DNA from: Rhodovulum sp. 12E13
GTDB taxonomy: Bacteria; Pseudomonadota; Alphaproteobacteria; Rhodobacterales; Rhodobacteraceae
Assembly (NCBI RefSeq): GCF_003340565.1
Contig: NZ_QPLK01000004.1
Location: 62,001 to 126,000 of the forward strand
Length of the DNA stretch: 64,000 nucleotides
Direction: 5' to 3'
This document shows positions 25,567 to 35,643 of this stretch, in pieces. The notes beneath the pieces were generated by a model that saw nothing but the letters and a program-made list of their open reading frames with translations, did not search any database and was not told where the DNA came from. Numbering within the stretch: the first letter of the stretch is position 1; every line of letters starts with the position of its first letter. A program made the translations under genes and the position numbers.

Positions 25567-25857
25567 TCAGCGCAGGCCGAAGGCCGTCGGCAGGATGATG
25601 TCGCGCAGGGCGATGACGATAAGGAAGGCCACGAGCGGCGCGAGGTCGAGCGGCCGCGTATCGGGCAGGATGCCCCGGATCGGCTGGTAGACCGGCTCGA
25701 GCAGGCGGTTCAGCCCCGTCCAGATGGCGCCGACGAATTCCTGCCGGGCGTTGAGCACGTTGAAATTGATCAGCCAGCTCATGATGATGTGCACGATCAT
25801 GATGAAGAAGACCGCCCCGAGGACGAGCTGGAGGACCTGGTAGATCGCGATGAGCAT
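25567..25857 (-). CDS. YggT family membrane protein
   Basis: The 96-residue protein has two hydrophobic segments and the YggT hallmark SWLINFNVLNARQEF followed by LEPVYQPIRGILP. YggT proteins are linked to cell shape, osmotic stress and septation, with no settled biochemical role. ATG 25857 has GAGGAG nine bases upstream; a longer reading adds eleven unsupported residues. It lies directly upstream of recQ, probably in one transcript. Confidence 0.88.
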   Translation of the reverse strand: MLIAIYQVLQLVLGAVFFIMIVHIIMSWLINFNVLNARQEFVGAIWTGLNRLLEPVYQPIRGILPDTRPLDLAPLVAFLIVIALRDIILPTAFGLR

Positions 25858-26084
25858 CGGGCGGAACTCCTCTTGGCACGTGCGCCGCACAGGTAGGCCG
25901 GCACGCCGGCGCGCGCAAGCGCTGCCGCCCCGCTGCCGGCGGCAGCCGCGGCGAGGGAGCGCCGTGCCGAAAGGGCGACAGCCCGCCGATAGGGAGAATC
26001 CGGGCCATGCTTCACTTTCCGGAAACCCTGGCTCCGGCTATACTCCGTCCAAACGAAGAACGGCAGTGACAGGCGACCCACCCC

Positions 26085-27356
26085 ATGATCCGAGCATCCG
26101 CCGCGGCCCTCGTCGCCGCGACAGTCTTCCTCTATCCCGTGCTTGCCGCCGCGGCGCCGGCGGTCGAGGCGTCGCTGCGGCCGCAGGCGCGGCCGTCGGC
26201 GCTGGCTGACATGGAGTTCACCGCCGCGCGCGCCAGCCATGCCGGGTTCGACGCCTGGGTGGCCGACTTCAAGCGCCGCGCCGCGGCCGAGGGCATCTCG
26301 GCGCCCGTGCTGCAGTCGGCCTTTGCCGGGGTCGGCTACGACCCCGAGGTGATCCGCCTCGACCGCAACCAGGCCGAGTTTTCCCGCACACTGTGGGACT
26401 ATCTCGACAGCGCCGTGTCGGACACGCGCGTGCGTAACGGCCGCGCCGCGCTCGACCGGCACCGCACGACGCTCGCGGCCATCGAGCAGCGGTACGGCGT
26501 GCCGGCCGAGGTGGTGGTGGCGGTCTGGGGTCTCGAGACGTCCTACGGCAGCTTCCGCGGGTCGAACGACGTGATCCGCTCGCTCGCCACGCTGGCCTTC
26601 GACGGGCGCCGCGCCGCCTTCTTCGAGGCGCAGCTGATCGCGGCCCTGCGCATCCTGCAGGCGGGCGACACCGACCCGCGGTCGATGCGCGGCTCGTGGG
26701 CCGGCGCGATGGGGCACACCCAGTTCATGCCTACCTCGTTCCTCGACTACGCGGTCGACTTCACCGGCGACGGGAGGCGCGACATCTGGGGCAAGGATCC
26801 GACCGACGCGCTCGCCTCGACGGCCGCCTACCTTGCCCGGTTCGGGTGGCAGGCGGGTCAGCCCTGGGGCGTCGAGGTGGTGCTGCCGCAGGGCTTCGAC
26901 TACGCGCTGACGGGGCGCGCGATCACCCGCGACCCGGACGAGTGGGCGCGGATGGGCGTGCGCGACACCGCCGGGCGGGCGGTGCCCGATCACGGGCCCG
27001 CCTCGATCCTGCTGCCGGCGGGGGCGCGCGGCGCGACCTTCATGGTGTTCGACAATTTCGGCGTGATCGAGCGCTACAACCCCGCCGACGCCTACGTAAT
27101 CGGCGTCGGCCACCTCGCCGACCGGATCGCCGGCGGCCCGCCCATCCAGGCCGAATGGCCCCGCGGCGACCGCGCACTCAGCTTTTCCGAGCGGGAGGAA
27201 CTGCAGGCGCGGCTGACGCGGGCGGGCTTCGACACGCAGGGCGTCGACGGCCGGATCGGCCCCAATACCGAGGCCGCCATCCGCCGTTACCAGACCGCTG
27301 CCGGCCTGATCCCCGACGGCTACGCTTCGCTCGCGTTGCTCGAACGCCTGCGCTGA
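26085..27356 (+). CDS. Lytic murein transglycosylase (MltB-like, GH103) with peptidoglycan-binding domain
   Basis: The 423-residue protein has a signal peptide (about residues 1-24) and a GH103 catalytic domain with Glu151 in VWGLETSYG and MGHTQFMPTSF downstream. A C-terminal peptidoglycan-binding domain (about residues 365-420) holds FDTQGVDGRIGPNTEAAIRR. It cleaves glycan strands to 1,6-anhydro-muropeptides during wall turnover. It is divergent from yggT, with about 230 bp of promoter DNA between them. Confidence 0.93.
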   Translation: MIRASAAALVAATVFLYPVLAAAAPAVEASLRPQARPSALADMEFTAARASHAGFDAWVADFKRRAAAEGISAPVLQSAFAGVGYDPEVIRLDRNQAEFSRTLWDYLDSAVSDTRVRNGRAALDRHRTTLAAIEQRYGVPAEVVVAVWGLETSYGSFRGSNDVIRSLATLAFDGRRAAFFEAQLIAALRILQAGDTDPRSMRGSWAGAMGHTQFMPTSFLDYAVDFTGDGRRDIWGKDPTDALASTAAYLARFGWQAGQPWGVEVVLPQGFDYALTGRAITRDPDEWARMGVRDTAGRAVPDHGPASILLPAGARGATFMVFDNFGVIERYNPADAYVIGVGHLADRIAGGPPIQAEWPRGDRALSFSEREELQARLTRAGFDTQGVDGRIGPNTEAAIRRYQTAAGLIPDGYASLALLERLR

Positions 27357-27389
27357 GTGCCCGGCCGCGCGTCGGCGGCACGGGCGGAA

Positions 27390-27537
27390 CGCCTTCGGCG
27401 GGCGTATTTGGAACAGAAAGAAGCAGGGGGCCGCGCCCGTCCCGCGACGGGCGCCCCCGCCGCGCCCGCTTTGCCGGTGGCCCGCGTGCCGGGGTGCCGC
27501 TGGCCGTTCCTTTCGGCTTCTTTCTGTCTCAAATACG
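27390..27537. repeat. Inverted pair of hairpin + TATTTG elements (copies B and C)
   Basis: Copy B (plus strand) has the small hairpin CGCCTTCGGCG at 27390-27400 and then TATTTGGAACAGAAAGAAG. Copy C (minus strand, 27516-27537) reads TATTTGAGACAGAAAGAAG. The two face each other across about 90 bp in the gap between the transglycosylase and smpB, so the transcript could form a long stem. The whole 285-bp gap (27357-27641) contains no supported gene. Confidence 0.65.
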
Positions 27538-27641
27538 CATCTGCACGACCGGGCAGCCGGGTGCGGCGCCGGGGCGGCCCCCTGCGTGGCCCGCGCGCGG
27601 TGGCTTCACAGCGACGGGTCGGACGCCTATATCGCCGCCCC

Positions 27642-28115
27642 ATGGCCAAGCGCGACGACAACAAGAACTACAAGGTGATCGCCGAGAACCGGCGCGCCCG
27701 CTACGACTACGCCATCGACGAGGAGATCGAGTGCGGGATCGTGCTGCAGGGCTCGGAGGTGAAGTCGCTCCGCCTCAACACGGCGCAGATCACCGAGAGC
27801 TATGCCGAGGTGAAGGATGGCGAGCTGTGGCTCGTCAACAGCTACATCGCGCCGTACGAGCAGGCCATGTTCGGCCACGAGGACAGGCGTCGCCGCAAGC
27901 TCCTCGTCTCGAAGCGGGAAATCGCGCGGATGTGGGCCGACACCCAGCGCAAGGGCATGACGCTGGTGCCGCTGGTGCTCTACTTCAACCACCGCGGCAT
28001 CGCGAAGGTGAAGATCGGCATCGCCAAGGGCAAGAAGGCGCCCGACAAGCGCGCCACCGAGGCCAAGCGCGACTGGCAGCGCCAGAAGCAACGGCTGCTG
28101 AAGGAGCACGGCTGA
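27642..28115 (+). CDS. smpB: SsrA-binding protein SmpB
   Basis: The 157-residue protein matches SmpB throughout: [43 protein letters not shown], and the basic tail with [15 protein letters not shown]. SmpB binds tmRNA and delivers it to stalled ribosomes. The start is set by homology because no strong ribosome-binding site is visible. The ssrA gene itself is not in the window. Confidence 0.96.
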   Translation: MAKRDDNKNYKVIAENRRARYDYAIDEEIECGIVLQGSEVKSLRLNTAQITESYAEVKDGELWLVNSYIAPYEQAMFGHEDRRRRKLLVSKREIARMWADTQRKGMTLVPLVLYFNHRGIAKVKIGIAKGKKAPDKRATEAKRDWQRQKQRLLKEHG

Positions 28116-28203
28116 GCGGCGGTCGCCGAGGCCGGGGGGCGATGGTCGGCCGCCCGTCTCGCGGCCATGGCCGTCCGGCCAACCGAGACCGGAGATCTCT
28201 CGC

Positions 28204-28818
28204 ATGGCCGATGCCCGATTCTGGGACCGTGTCGCCGACCGCTACGCGAAACGGCCCATCGACGACCCCGCCGCCTACGAGGCGACGCTGGAGCGGGTGC
28301 GCGCGCATCTGCGCTCCGACGACCGCGCGCTCGAGATCGGTTGCGGCACCGGCGCCACCGCACTCCTGCTCGCGCCATCGGTCGCCACCTACCACGCCAC
28401 CGACCTCTCGCCCCGCATGATCGGAATCGCGCAAGGAAAACCCGAGGCGCAGGCGCTGCCGCAGCTCTCCTTCGCCGTCGCCGAGGGGGTGCCGGACGGG
28501 GGCGGTCCGTGGGATGCGGTGCTGGCCTTCAACGCGTTGCACCTGCTCGACGACCTGCCGGGCGCGCTGCGGGCCATCCACGCGGGGCTGCGCCCCGGCG
28601 GGCGGCTGATCTCGAAGACGCCGTGCTTCAGCGACCTTGCCCTCTGGATACGCCTGCTCGTGCCGGCGCTGCGGCTGGTCAGCCTCGCGCCACCGCTGAC
28701 ATTCGTGAGCGCCCGGGGTCTCGAGCGCGCCATCGCGGGCGCCGGCTTTCGCATCGTCGAGACGGGCGACTACCCGGCGCGTCGCGCCCAGCGCCTCATC
28801 GTGGCCGAGCGCGACTGA
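28204..28818 (+). CDS. Class I SAM-dependent methyltransferase
   Basis: The 204-residue protein has the SAM-binding motif ALEIGCGTGATALLLA (about residues 42-57), an acidic motif II region (HATDLSP), and a post-motif with AFNALHLLDD. GGAG lies nine bases before the ATG. The family includes small-molecule and lipid methyltransferases; the substrate cannot be assigned. Confidence 0.85.
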   Translation: MADARFWDRVADRYAKRPIDDPAAYEATLERVRAHLRSDDRALEIGCGTGATALLLAPSVATYHATDLSPRMIGIAQGKPEAQALPQLSFAVAEGVPDGGGPWDAVLAFNALHLLDDLPGALRAIHAGLRPGGRLISKTPCFSDLALWIRLLVPALRLVSLAPPLTFVSARGLERAIAGAGFRIVETGDYPARRAQRLIVAERD

Positions 28819-28902
28819 TCGCGCGGCGCGCCTCGCTTGCCACCCCGCCGCGCGCGATTTAAGCAGTCCGGACGATCCGAGCCAACGAGGGACGACGCGC
28901 CC

Positions 28903-29766
28903 ATGCAGGACGACCCCCGCACGCTGGTCAGCACGGACTGGCTCGCCGCCCACCTCTCCGACCCCGATCTGAGGGTCCTCGACGCCTCGCTCTACCTGCC
29001 GGGCACCGACCGCGACGCGCGGGCGGAGTACGAGGCGGCGCACATCCCCGGGGCGCGGTTCTTCGACATCGACGAGGTGTCGGATTCGCGGTCGGAGCTG
29101 CCGCACATGGCGCCGCCTCCCGAGAAGTTCATGAGCCGCTGCCGCGCGATGGGCGTGGGCGACGGGCACCAAGTGGTCGTCTACGATGGCGCCGGGCTGT
29201 TTTCGGCCGCGCGCGTCTGGTGGCTCTTCCGGCTGATGGGCAAGCCCGACATCGCCGTGCTCGACGGCGGCTTCCCCAAGTGGCAGGCGGAGGGGCGCCC
29301 GGTGGAGGATTTGCCGCCGCTCGCTCGCGACCGGCACATGACGGCGCAGCGGCAGGCCCACCTGGTGAAGGATGTCACGCAGGTCGCGCAGGCCGCCAAG
29401 CTGCGCGACTGGCAGATCGTCGACGCCCGGTCGCCGGGGCGGTTTGCCGGCGAGGAGCCGGAGCCGCGCGCGGGCCTTCGGTCGGGGCACATTCCCGGCT
29501 CGACGAACCTGCATTACCGGCAGCTTCTGAACGAGGATGGCACGATGAAGGACGCGGCCGGCCTGCGCGCCGCCTTCAATGCGGCGGGGGTCGATCTCGG
29601 CAAGCCCGTCATCACCACCTGCGGCTCGGGTGTGACGGCGGCGATCGTGAATCTCGCGCTCGCCCGCCTGGGCCACGAGGGCAACGCGCTTTACGACGGG
29701 TCATGGGCGGAATGGGGCCGCTTCCCCGATCTCGCCGTCGCCACCGGCCGCCCGGAGACGGCATGA
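28903..29766 (+). CDS. sseA: 3-mercaptopyruvate sulfurtransferase (tandem rhodanese)
   Basis: The 287-residue protein has two rhodanese domains. The C-terminal one carries the active-site loop CGSGVTA, whose second half marks mercaptopyruvate rather than thiosulfate sulfurtransferases. Other family blocks are DASLYLP, ARFFDIDEVSD, and LYDGSWAEWG. It transfers sulfur from 3-mercaptopyruvate to thiol acceptors. It overlaps the next gene as ATGA. Confidence 0.92.
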   Translation: MQDDPRTLVSTDWLAAHLSDPDLRVLDASLYLPGTDRDARAEYEAAHIPGARFFDIDEVSDSRSELPHMAPPPEKFMSRCRAMGVGDGHQVVVYDGAGLFSAARVWWLFRLMGKPDIAVLDGGFPKWQAEGRPVEDLPPLARDRHMTAQRQAHLVKDVTQVAQAAKLRDWQIVDARSPGRFAGEEPEPRAGLRSGHIPGSTNLHYRQLLNEDGTMKDAAGLRAAFNAAGVDLGKPVITTCGSGVTAAIVNLALARLGHEGNALYDGSWAEWGRFPDLAVATGRPETA

Positions 29767-30329
29767 CCGTCACGCCCGCCGGAACCGAACTGCGCTATAC
29801 CGTCACCTGGCTCGAGATGACGGAGCGCCCCGCCTATCCCTACCCGGCCGCGCCGGCGGGCAAGCCCGCCGCCCTGCTCAAGGCCGAGAACCCGCCGCCG
29901 TGGTTCTTCCTCTGCCTCTACGACGCCGTGGGGCGCGACTATGCGTGGGAGGACATGCACGAGCATGACGAGGCGTCGCTCGCCGCCTGGCTCTCCGACG
30001 GGCAGACCTATCTCTACACGCTCATGCGCGACGGCTGGCCGCACGGCTTCTTCCTGCTCGACGCGCGGCGCGAGGGCGTCTGCGACCTGTCGTATTTCGG
30101 GCTGGTTCCGCAGGCGGTGGGCACGGGGCTGGGGCTCTTCCTGCTCGAGAGCGCGGTGCACACGGGGTGGGACCTGCCCGGCACGCGGAAGATGACCGTC
30201 AACACCTGCACGCTCGACCACCCCCGCGCCCTCGGCCTCTACCAGCGGGCCGGCTTCGAGCCGGTGGGGCGCAGCGAGCATACCCGCGTGCTGACCCGCC
30301 CGCTGGATTCATCGCGCGTGCCCGACTGA
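29763..30329 (+). CDS. GNAT-family N-acetyltransferase
   Basis: The 188-residue protein has a GNAT fold: the FGLVPQAVGTGLGLFLLE acetyl-CoA pyrophosphate loop (about residues 110-127) and the NTCTLDHPRALGLYQRAGFEPVGR C-terminal block that closes motif B. Substrate is unknown. It is translationally coupled to sseA and 8 bp ahead of an aminotransferase, which suggests an amino-acid-related acceptor. Confidence 0.85.
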   Translation: MTVTPAGTELRYTVTWLEMTERPAYPYPAAPAGKPAALLKAENPPPWFFLCLYDAVGRDYAWEDMHEHDEASLAAWLSDGQTYLYTLMRDGWPHGFFLLDARREGVCDLSYFGLVPQAVGTGLGLFLLESAVHTGWDLPGTRKMTVNTCTLDHPRALGLYQRAGFEPVGRSEHTRVLTRPLDSSRVPD

Positions 30330-30337
30330 GCGGCGCG

Positions 30338-31525
30338 ATGGTGCTCGAAAGGGTAACGGCGCCGGAGCCCGACGCCATCCTGCGGTTGATGCGGGCCTTC
30401 GCCGACGATCCGCGCCCCGAAAAGATCGACCTCGGCGTGGGGGTCTACCGCACCGAGGCGGGCGAGACGCCGGTGATGCGCGCGGTCAAGGCTGCCGAGC
30501 GGCGCCTGTGGGAGGAGGAGCAGAGCAAGGGCTACGTTGCGCTTGCGGGCGACCCGGCCTTTCTCGACGCGGTGCGCGGGCTCACGCTGGGCGACGCGGT
30601 GGAGGGCAGGCGCGTCGCCGCCGCCGCCACGCCGGGCGGCACGGGTGCGGTGCGGCAGGCGCTTGACCTCGTGCGGATGACGGCGCCCGGCGCGACCGTA
30701 TGGGTGAGCGCGCCGACATGGCCCAACCATGTCTCGATCCTTGCCGCGATCGGCCAGCCCTTCCGCGCCTACCGGTATCTCGACGCAGAGACCGGCGCGC
30801 TCGACCGCGAGGGGATGCACGCCGACCTCGCGCAGGCGCGTCCGGGCGACGTGGTGCTGCTGCACGGCTGCTGCCACAACCCCACCGGCGTCGATCTCGC
30901 CCCCGGAGACTGGGCAAGGGCGGCACGGGACTGTGCCGCGCGGGGCCTCCTGCCCATGGTCGATCTCGCCTACCAGGGCTTTGGCGACGGAGTGGAGGCC
31001 GACGTGGCGGGGCTGCGGTCGCTCGCCGCCGCGGTGCCGGAGCTGCTGCTGTGCGTGTCGGGCTCCAAGACCTTCGGCCTCTACCGCGACCGGGTGGGCG
31101 CGGTGTTGGCGGTGACGGGCGATCCGCCGGCGCGCGACCGGGTTGCCGCCCGCCTGGCCGGGCTCAACCGTCAGGCCTACGCCTTTCCGCCCGACCATGG
31201 CGCGCGGCTGGTGACGATGATCCTCGCCGATCCCGCGTTGCGGGTGGAGTGGGAGGCGGAACTCGCCGCCATGCGCGCCCGCATCGCCGGGATGCGCCGC
31301 GCCCTGGCCGATGCGCTGCGGGCCGAGACAGGCTCCGACCGCTTCGGCTTCCTCGCCGACCAGCGCGGCCTCTTCTCGCTGCTCGGCGCCACGCCCGACC
31401 AGATGGACCGGCTGCGCGGGGACCACGCGCTCTACGCCGTGCAGGACGGGCGCATCAACGTGGCCGGCCTGACACCCGCCACCGTCGCGCCCGCCGCGCG
31501 GGCCATCGCCGCCGTGCTCGGCTGA
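30338..31525 (+). CDS. Aromatic/aspartate aminotransferase (class I, TyrB-like)
   Basis: The 395-residue PLP enzyme follows the AspC/TyrB pattern: KIDLGVGVYRTEAGETPVM, HGCCHNPTGVDL, DLAYQGFGDG and the PLP-lysine in SGSKTFGLYRDRVG. It exchanges amino groups between aromatic amino acids or aspartate and 2-oxoglutarate. It is convergent with the next gene with only four bases between stops. Confidence 0.9.
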   Translation: MVLERVTAPEPDAILRLMRAFADDPRPEKIDLGVGVYRTEAGETPVMRAVKAAERRLWEEEQSKGYVALAGDPAFLDAVRGLTLGDAVEGRRVAAAATPGGTGAVRQALDLVRMTAPGATVWVSAPTWPNHVSILAAIGQPFRAYRYLDAETGALDREGMHADLAQARPGDVVLLHGCCHNPTGVDLAPGDWARAARDCAARGLLPMVDLAYQGFGDGVEADVAGLRSLAAAVPELLLCVSGSKTFGLYRDRVGAVLAVTGDPPARDRVAARLAGLNRQAYAFPPDHGARLVTMILADPALRVEWEAELAAMRARIAGMRRALADALRAETGSDRFGFLADQRGLFSLLGATPDQMDRLRGDHALYAVQDGRINVAGLTPATVAPAARAIAAVLG

Positions 31526-31529
31526 GCCG

Positions 31530-31961
31530 TCAGGGCAGCGGGCGCGTCATGTTGCGGTGCGGGATCCGCGCGTCGAGGTATTCCGGCCCGTGCGCGGTAA
31601 AGCCGAGCCGCTCGTAGAAGGGGATCACCGCCACCTGCGCGCCGAGCCGCGCCTCGGTCGCGCCCGCCTCGGCGGCCAGCCGCAGGGCCTCTCGCATCAG
31701 CGCCGCGCCGAGGCCGGTGCCGCGATGGGCGCCGGCCACGCAGACGCGCTCGACTTTCGCCGCTTCGCCCTGGAAGCGCAGGCGCAGGGTGCCGCCGGGG
31801 CTGCCCGCGACGGTGGCCAGCAGGTGGCGGGCGCCGTCGTCCAGCCCGTCGATCTCTTCCTCGCGGGTGACGCCCTGCTCGCCGCAGAATACCTCGATCC
31901 GCAGGGCGAGGCAGGCGGCGCGGTCGGCCTCGGTCGCCGCCTCTGCGATGGTCCACATCAT
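31530..31961 (-). CDS. GNAT-family N-acetyltransferase (ElaA-like)
   Basis: The 143-residue protein has the [21 protein letters not shown]-terminal block typical of ElaA/YitI-like GNATs, [18 protein letters not shown] as the acetyl-CoA loop, and [11 protein letters not shown] near the end. Two consecutive ATG codons (31961, 31958) exist; the first overlaps the dapE stop (ATGA). Acceptor is unknown. Confidence 0.87.
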   Translation of the reverse strand: MMWTIAEAATEADRAACLALRIEVFCGEQGVTREEEIDGLDDGARHLLATVAGSPGGTLRLRFQGEAAKVERVCVAGAHRGTGLGAALMREALRLAAEAGATEARLGAQVAVIPFYERLGFTAHGPEYLDARIPHRNMTRPLP

Positions 31962-33097
31962 GCGAAGTAATCGGCCAGGATGCGGCGGTAGATCGCCTCG
32001 AGCTGGCGGATCTGGGCCACCTCCACCCGCTCGTCGACCTGGTGCATGGTGCGCCCCACCAGCCCGAACTCCACCACCGGGCAGTGGTCCTTGACGAAGC
32101 GCGCGTCCGACGTGCCGCCCGTGGTCGACAGGTCGGGCCGGCGGCCTGTCTCGGCCTCGACCGCGCGCGCCACGAGATCGGACAATGCGCCGGGGGGCGT
32201 CAGGAACGCCTCGCCCGAGACCTTCACGCGCATGTCGATCTCCACCCCCGTCTCGGCAGCCACCTGCGCCGCCTCGGCGCGCAGCCACTCGGTCAGCGAG
32301 GCCCCGGTATGGGTATCGTTGAACCTCACGTTCACGATGGCGCGCGACGTGGCGGGGATGACGTTGGTCGCCGCGTTGCCGGTGTCTATCGAGGTGAGCG
32401 CCAGCGTCGTGGGGTCGAAGTGCTCGGTTCCGCGGTCGAGCTCGGCCGAGGCGAGGCGGTGGCACAGCGCGGCGATGGCGGTGACGGGATTCTTCGCGCG
32501 GTGGGGATAGGCGGAATGGCCCTGCACGCCCGTCGCCTCGATCCAGGCCGAGAGCGAGCCGCGGCGCCCGATCTTGATCGTGTCGCCCATCTCGTCGCGG
32601 CAGGTGGGCTCGCCCACCAGGCACACGTCCATCCGCTCGCCCTCGTGCTCCATCCAGTCGAGGAGCGCCGCGGTGCCGTCGACGGCGTCGCCCTCCTCGT
32701 CGCCGGTGATGGCGAGGATCACGGCGCCGTCGGGCGGCGTGGCCCGCACGAAGCCGCAGGCGGCCGAGACGAAGGCGGCCACGCCCGACTTCATGTCGGT
32801 GGCGCCGCGGCCCCAGAGCTGCCCGCCCTTCTGCGTGCCGCCGAAGGGGTCGGCCGTCCAGGCCTGCGCGTCGCCCACCGGCACCACGTCAGTATGGCCA
32901 TTGAAGCCGAAGGTGCGGGCCGCGCCCCTCTCGCCCCAGCGGGCGAAGAGGTTGCAGACATGGCCCCGGTCGACGCGGGTGCAGGAAAAGCCCGCGTCGC
33001 TCAGCACCCCCTCCAGCAGGTGCAGCGCGCCGCCCTCCGAGGGCGTGACGGAGGGGCATCGGATCAGTTCGGCGGTGAGGCGGACGGGATCGGTCAT
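31958..33097 (-). CDS. dapE: Succinyl-diaminopimelate desuccinylase
   Basis: The 379-residue M20 metallopeptidase-family protein has [13 protein letters not shown] (His68, Asp70), [15 protein letters not shown], the [11 protein letters not shown] catalytic glutamate region and ENLLSD-like dimer features. The pattern and length match DapE, which hydrolyses N-succinyl-LL-diaminopimelate in lysine and peptidoglycan precursor synthesis. It is followed by a coupled GNAT gene. Confidence 0.93.
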   Translation of the reverse strand: MTDPVRLTAELIRCPSVTPSEGGALHLLEGVLSDAGFSCTRVDRGHVCNLFARWGERGAARTFGFNGHTDVVPVGDAQAWTADPFGGTQKGGQLWGRGATDMKSGVAAFVSAACGFVRATPPDGAVILAITGDEEGDAVDGTAALLDWMEHEGERMDVCLVGEPTCRDEMGDTIKIGRRGSLSAWIEATGVQGHSAYPHRAKNPVTAIAALCHRLASAELDRGTEHFDPTTLALTSIDTGNAATNVIPATSRAIVNVRFNDTHTGASLTEWLRAEAAQVAAETGVEIDMRVKVSGEAFLTPPGALSDLVARAVEAETGRRPDLSTTGGTSDARFVKDHCPVVEFGLVGRTMHQVDERVEVAQIRQLEAIYRRILADYFA

Positions 33098-33186
33098 GCG
33101 ATCGGCTTAGCCCCGGGCACGTCCGAGGGCAATCTCTCCGCGATCCGGCATCGGCGTCGCGACAAGCGCCCCGCGCGGGGAGGGCG

Positions 33187-35520
33187 CTACTTGCGGCGCC
33201 GCGTGACCTTCCGGGCACCCTTCGCCGGCGCCTTGCCGGCGGGCTTGGCCCCCTTGCCGGCCTTGCCTTTTTGCGCGGGCCTGGCGCCGCCCCCGCCCTT
33301 GCCCGGCGGCTTGCCCTTGCCGCGCGCCTTGCGCGGCCCCCGGCGGAAGCCGTCGGGCATGGCGCCGCCCTCGACCTCTTCTCCCGCGATCTCGAGCGGC
33401 TCGAGCATCAGCCCCCCTGTCACCGGCACCGCCTCGACCAGCCGCACGCGCACCCGCTGGCCGAGCGAGATGACGCGCCCCGTATCGGCGCCCATCAGCG
33501 TGTTCTCGTCCTGATCGTGGTGGAAATACTCGTTGCCCAGCGCGCGGATGGGCACGAGGCCGTCGGCGCCGGTCTCGTCGAGCTTCACGAACAGGCCGAA
33601 GCGGGCGATGCCGGAGACACGGCCCCCGAATTCCTGCCCGACCCGCTCCGACAGGTAGGCGGCGAGGTAGCGGTCGGTCGTGTCGCGCTCGGCCAGCATC
33701 GAGCGCCGCTCGGTCTGCGAGATCGCCTGCGCGGTGCTCTCGAGACGGTCGATCTCGCCATCGGTCAGCCCGTCGTCGCCCCAGCCATGCGCGCGGATCA
33801 GCGCGCGGTGCACCACCAGGTCGGCATAGCGGCGGATCGGCGAGGTGAAGTGGGCGTAGGTGCGCAGCGCCAGCCCGAAATGGCCATAATTCTCCGGTGC
33901 GTAGTAGGCCTGCTGCATCGCGCGCAGGGTGGCCATGTTGACGAGTTCCGCCAGATCCGTCCCCGCCGCCTCGTTGAGCAGGCGATTGAGGTGGCGGGTC
34001 TGCAGCACCTGCCCCTTGGCGAGCTTGAGCCCGCTGGCCTGCGCCGTCTCGCGCAGGGCGTCGAGCTTGTCGGCATCGGGCTCTTCGTGCACGCGGAACA
34101 GGAGCGGAGTATTCTTCTTCACCAGCGTCTCGCCGGCGCAGACATTGGCGAGGATCATGAATTCCTCGATCAGGCGGTGCGCCTCGAGCCGCTCGCGGAA
34201 GGCGACCGACAGCACCTCGCCCTTCTCCGACAGCACGATCCGCCGCTCGGGCAGGTCGAGATCGAGCGGCTGACGCTTCTCGCGGGCGAAGGCGGCGGCG
34301 CGGTAGGCGGCATGCAGCGGCTTGAGCACCTCCTCCACCAGCGGGCCGGCCTTGTCGCCCGGCTGGCCGTCGATGGCCGCCTGAACCTGTTCGTAGGTCA
34401 GCGAGGCGGCCGAGCGCATCAGGCCGCGGTGGAAGGTCGAGCCGACCAGCGCGCCGTTCTCGGCCAGCCGCATCCGCACGGCGAGGCAGGCGCGCGGCAC
34501 GCCCTCGTGCAGCGAGCACAGGTCGCCCGACAGCCGCTCGGGCAGCATCGGCACCACCCGGTCGGGAAAGTAGGTGGAGTTGCCCCGCGTCAGCGCCTCG
34601 CGGTCGAGCGCGCTGCCGGAGCGGACGTAATGGGCGACGTCGGCGATGGCGACCCACACGACGTGACCGCCGGGATTGTCCGGCGCGTCGTCGGGGTGGG
34701 CATAGACGGCGTCGTCGTGGTCGCGAGCGTCCTCGGGGTCGATGGTGACGAGCGGCAGGTGGCGCAGATCTTCGCGGCCCTTCAGCCCCGCCGGCTTCAT
34801 CCGGTCGGCCTCGGCCAGCGCCGCGTCGGGAAAGACGTCGGGGATGCCATGCTGATGGATCGCGATGAGAGAGACCGATTTCGGCGCGGACGGGTCGCCC
34901 AGCCGCTCGACCACGCGCGCCCGCGGCAGGCCCATGCGGGCGCCGGGGCCGGCCTGCTCGGCCTCGACCAGCTCGCCGTCCTTCGCACCGCCGGCATTGC
35001 CCGGGGGCACCATCCACTCGCGGTCGGCGCCCTTGTCGATCGGCACGATCCGCCCACCCTCTGCCCCGGCGCGATAGATGCCGAGGATCGTGCGCGGCGC
35101 GGTGCCGATCTTGCGGATCAGCCGGCCCTCGTACTGGTGGTCCTCGCCCGAGACCTCGCGCAGGCGCAGGAGCACCCGGTCGCCCTCGCCCAGCGCCGGC
35201 TCGCCCTCGCGCGGGATCATCAGGATGCGCGGCTCGGGCCCCTCGCCGTGCCATTCCAGCGGCTTCGCGGTCAGGTCGCCGTCGTCGTCGGGGGCGCCGA
35301 TCTGGCAGACGGTGACGGGCGGCAGCTTCTCCGGGTCGCGATACTGGCCCTTGCGCTTGTCGAGGTGGCCGTCGTCCTCCAGCTCGCGGAGCATCCGCTT
35401 GAGGTCGATCCGCGCCGAGCCCTTGACGCCGAAGGCGCGGGCGATGTCGCGCTTGGCGGTCTGGCCGGGGTTTTCGGCGATCCAGTCGAGGATCTGCGCC
35501 TTGGTGGGGAGGTCTGCCAT
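33187..35520 (-). CDS. rnr: Ribonuclease R
   Basis: The 777-residue protein has an N-terminal HTH (KRDIARAFGVKGSARIDLKRMLREL), cold-shock-like domains, the RNB catalytic domain (EDARDHDDAVYA; RRYADLVVHRAL) and an S1 domain. A long Lys/Gly/Ala-rich basic tail covers the last 50 or so residues. RNase R is a processive 3'-5' exonuclease acting on structured RNA and on tmRNA-tagged messages. The basic tail is usual in the family and likely binds ribosomes or RNA. Confidence 0.95.
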   Translation of the reverse strand: MADLPTKAQILDWIAENPGQTAKRDIARAFGVKGSARIDLKRMLRELEDDGHLDKRKGQYRDPEKLPPVTVCQIGAPDDDGDLTAKPLEWHGEGPEPRILMIPREGEPALGEGDRVLLRLREVSGEDHQYEGRLIRKIGTAPRTILGIYRAGAEGGRIVPIDKGADREWMVPPGNAGGAKDGELVEAEQAGPGARMGLPRARVVERLGDPSAPKSVSLIAIHQHGIPDVFPDAALAEADRMKPAGLKGREDLRHLPLVTIDPEDARDHDDAVYAHPDDAPDNPGGHVVWVAIADVAHYVRSGSALDREALTRGNSTYFPDRVVPMLPERLSGDLCSLHEGVPRACLAVRMRLAENGALVGSTFHRGLMRSAASLTYEQVQAAIDGQPGDKAGPLVEEVLKPLHAAYRAAAFAREKRQPLDLDLPERRIVLSEKGEVLSVAFRERLEAHRLIEEFMILANVCAGETLVKKNTPLLFRVHEEPDADKLDALRETAQASGLKLAKGQVLQTRHLNRLLNEAAGTDLAELVNMATLRAMQQAYYAPENYGHFGLALRTYAHFTSPIRRYADLVVHRALIRAHGWGDDGLTDGEIDRLESTAQAISQTERRSMLAERDTTDRYLAAYLSERVGQEFGGRVSGIARFGLFVKLDETGADGLVPIRALGNEYFHHDQDENTLMGADTGRVISLGQRVRVRLVEAVPVTGGLMLEPLEIAGEEVEGGAMPDGFRRGPRKARGKGKPPGKGGGGARPAQKGKAGKGAKPAGKAPAKGARKVTRRRK

Positions 35521-35585
35521 GGGCGGGAGGTAGCACTTCGCCCCGGTCGTTGCGAGGGGCGACAGGCGCCGTGCCGTCGGGCATG

Positions 35586-35617
35586 AAAAAGGCCCCGGGC
35601 GACATGCGCCCGGGGCC
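35586..35617 (-). terminator. Strong rho-independent terminator of the glnK-amtB operon
   Basis: An 11-bp perfect stem (GGCCCCGGGCG / CGCCCGGGGCC, 35591-35617) with a five-base loop is followed on the minus strand by five T residues (35586-35590). It lies about 27 bp past the amtB stop. It is the clearest intrinsic terminator in the window. Confidence 0.9.
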
Positions 35618-35643
35618 GGAGTGTGGCTGACGGAAGGGAGGGG

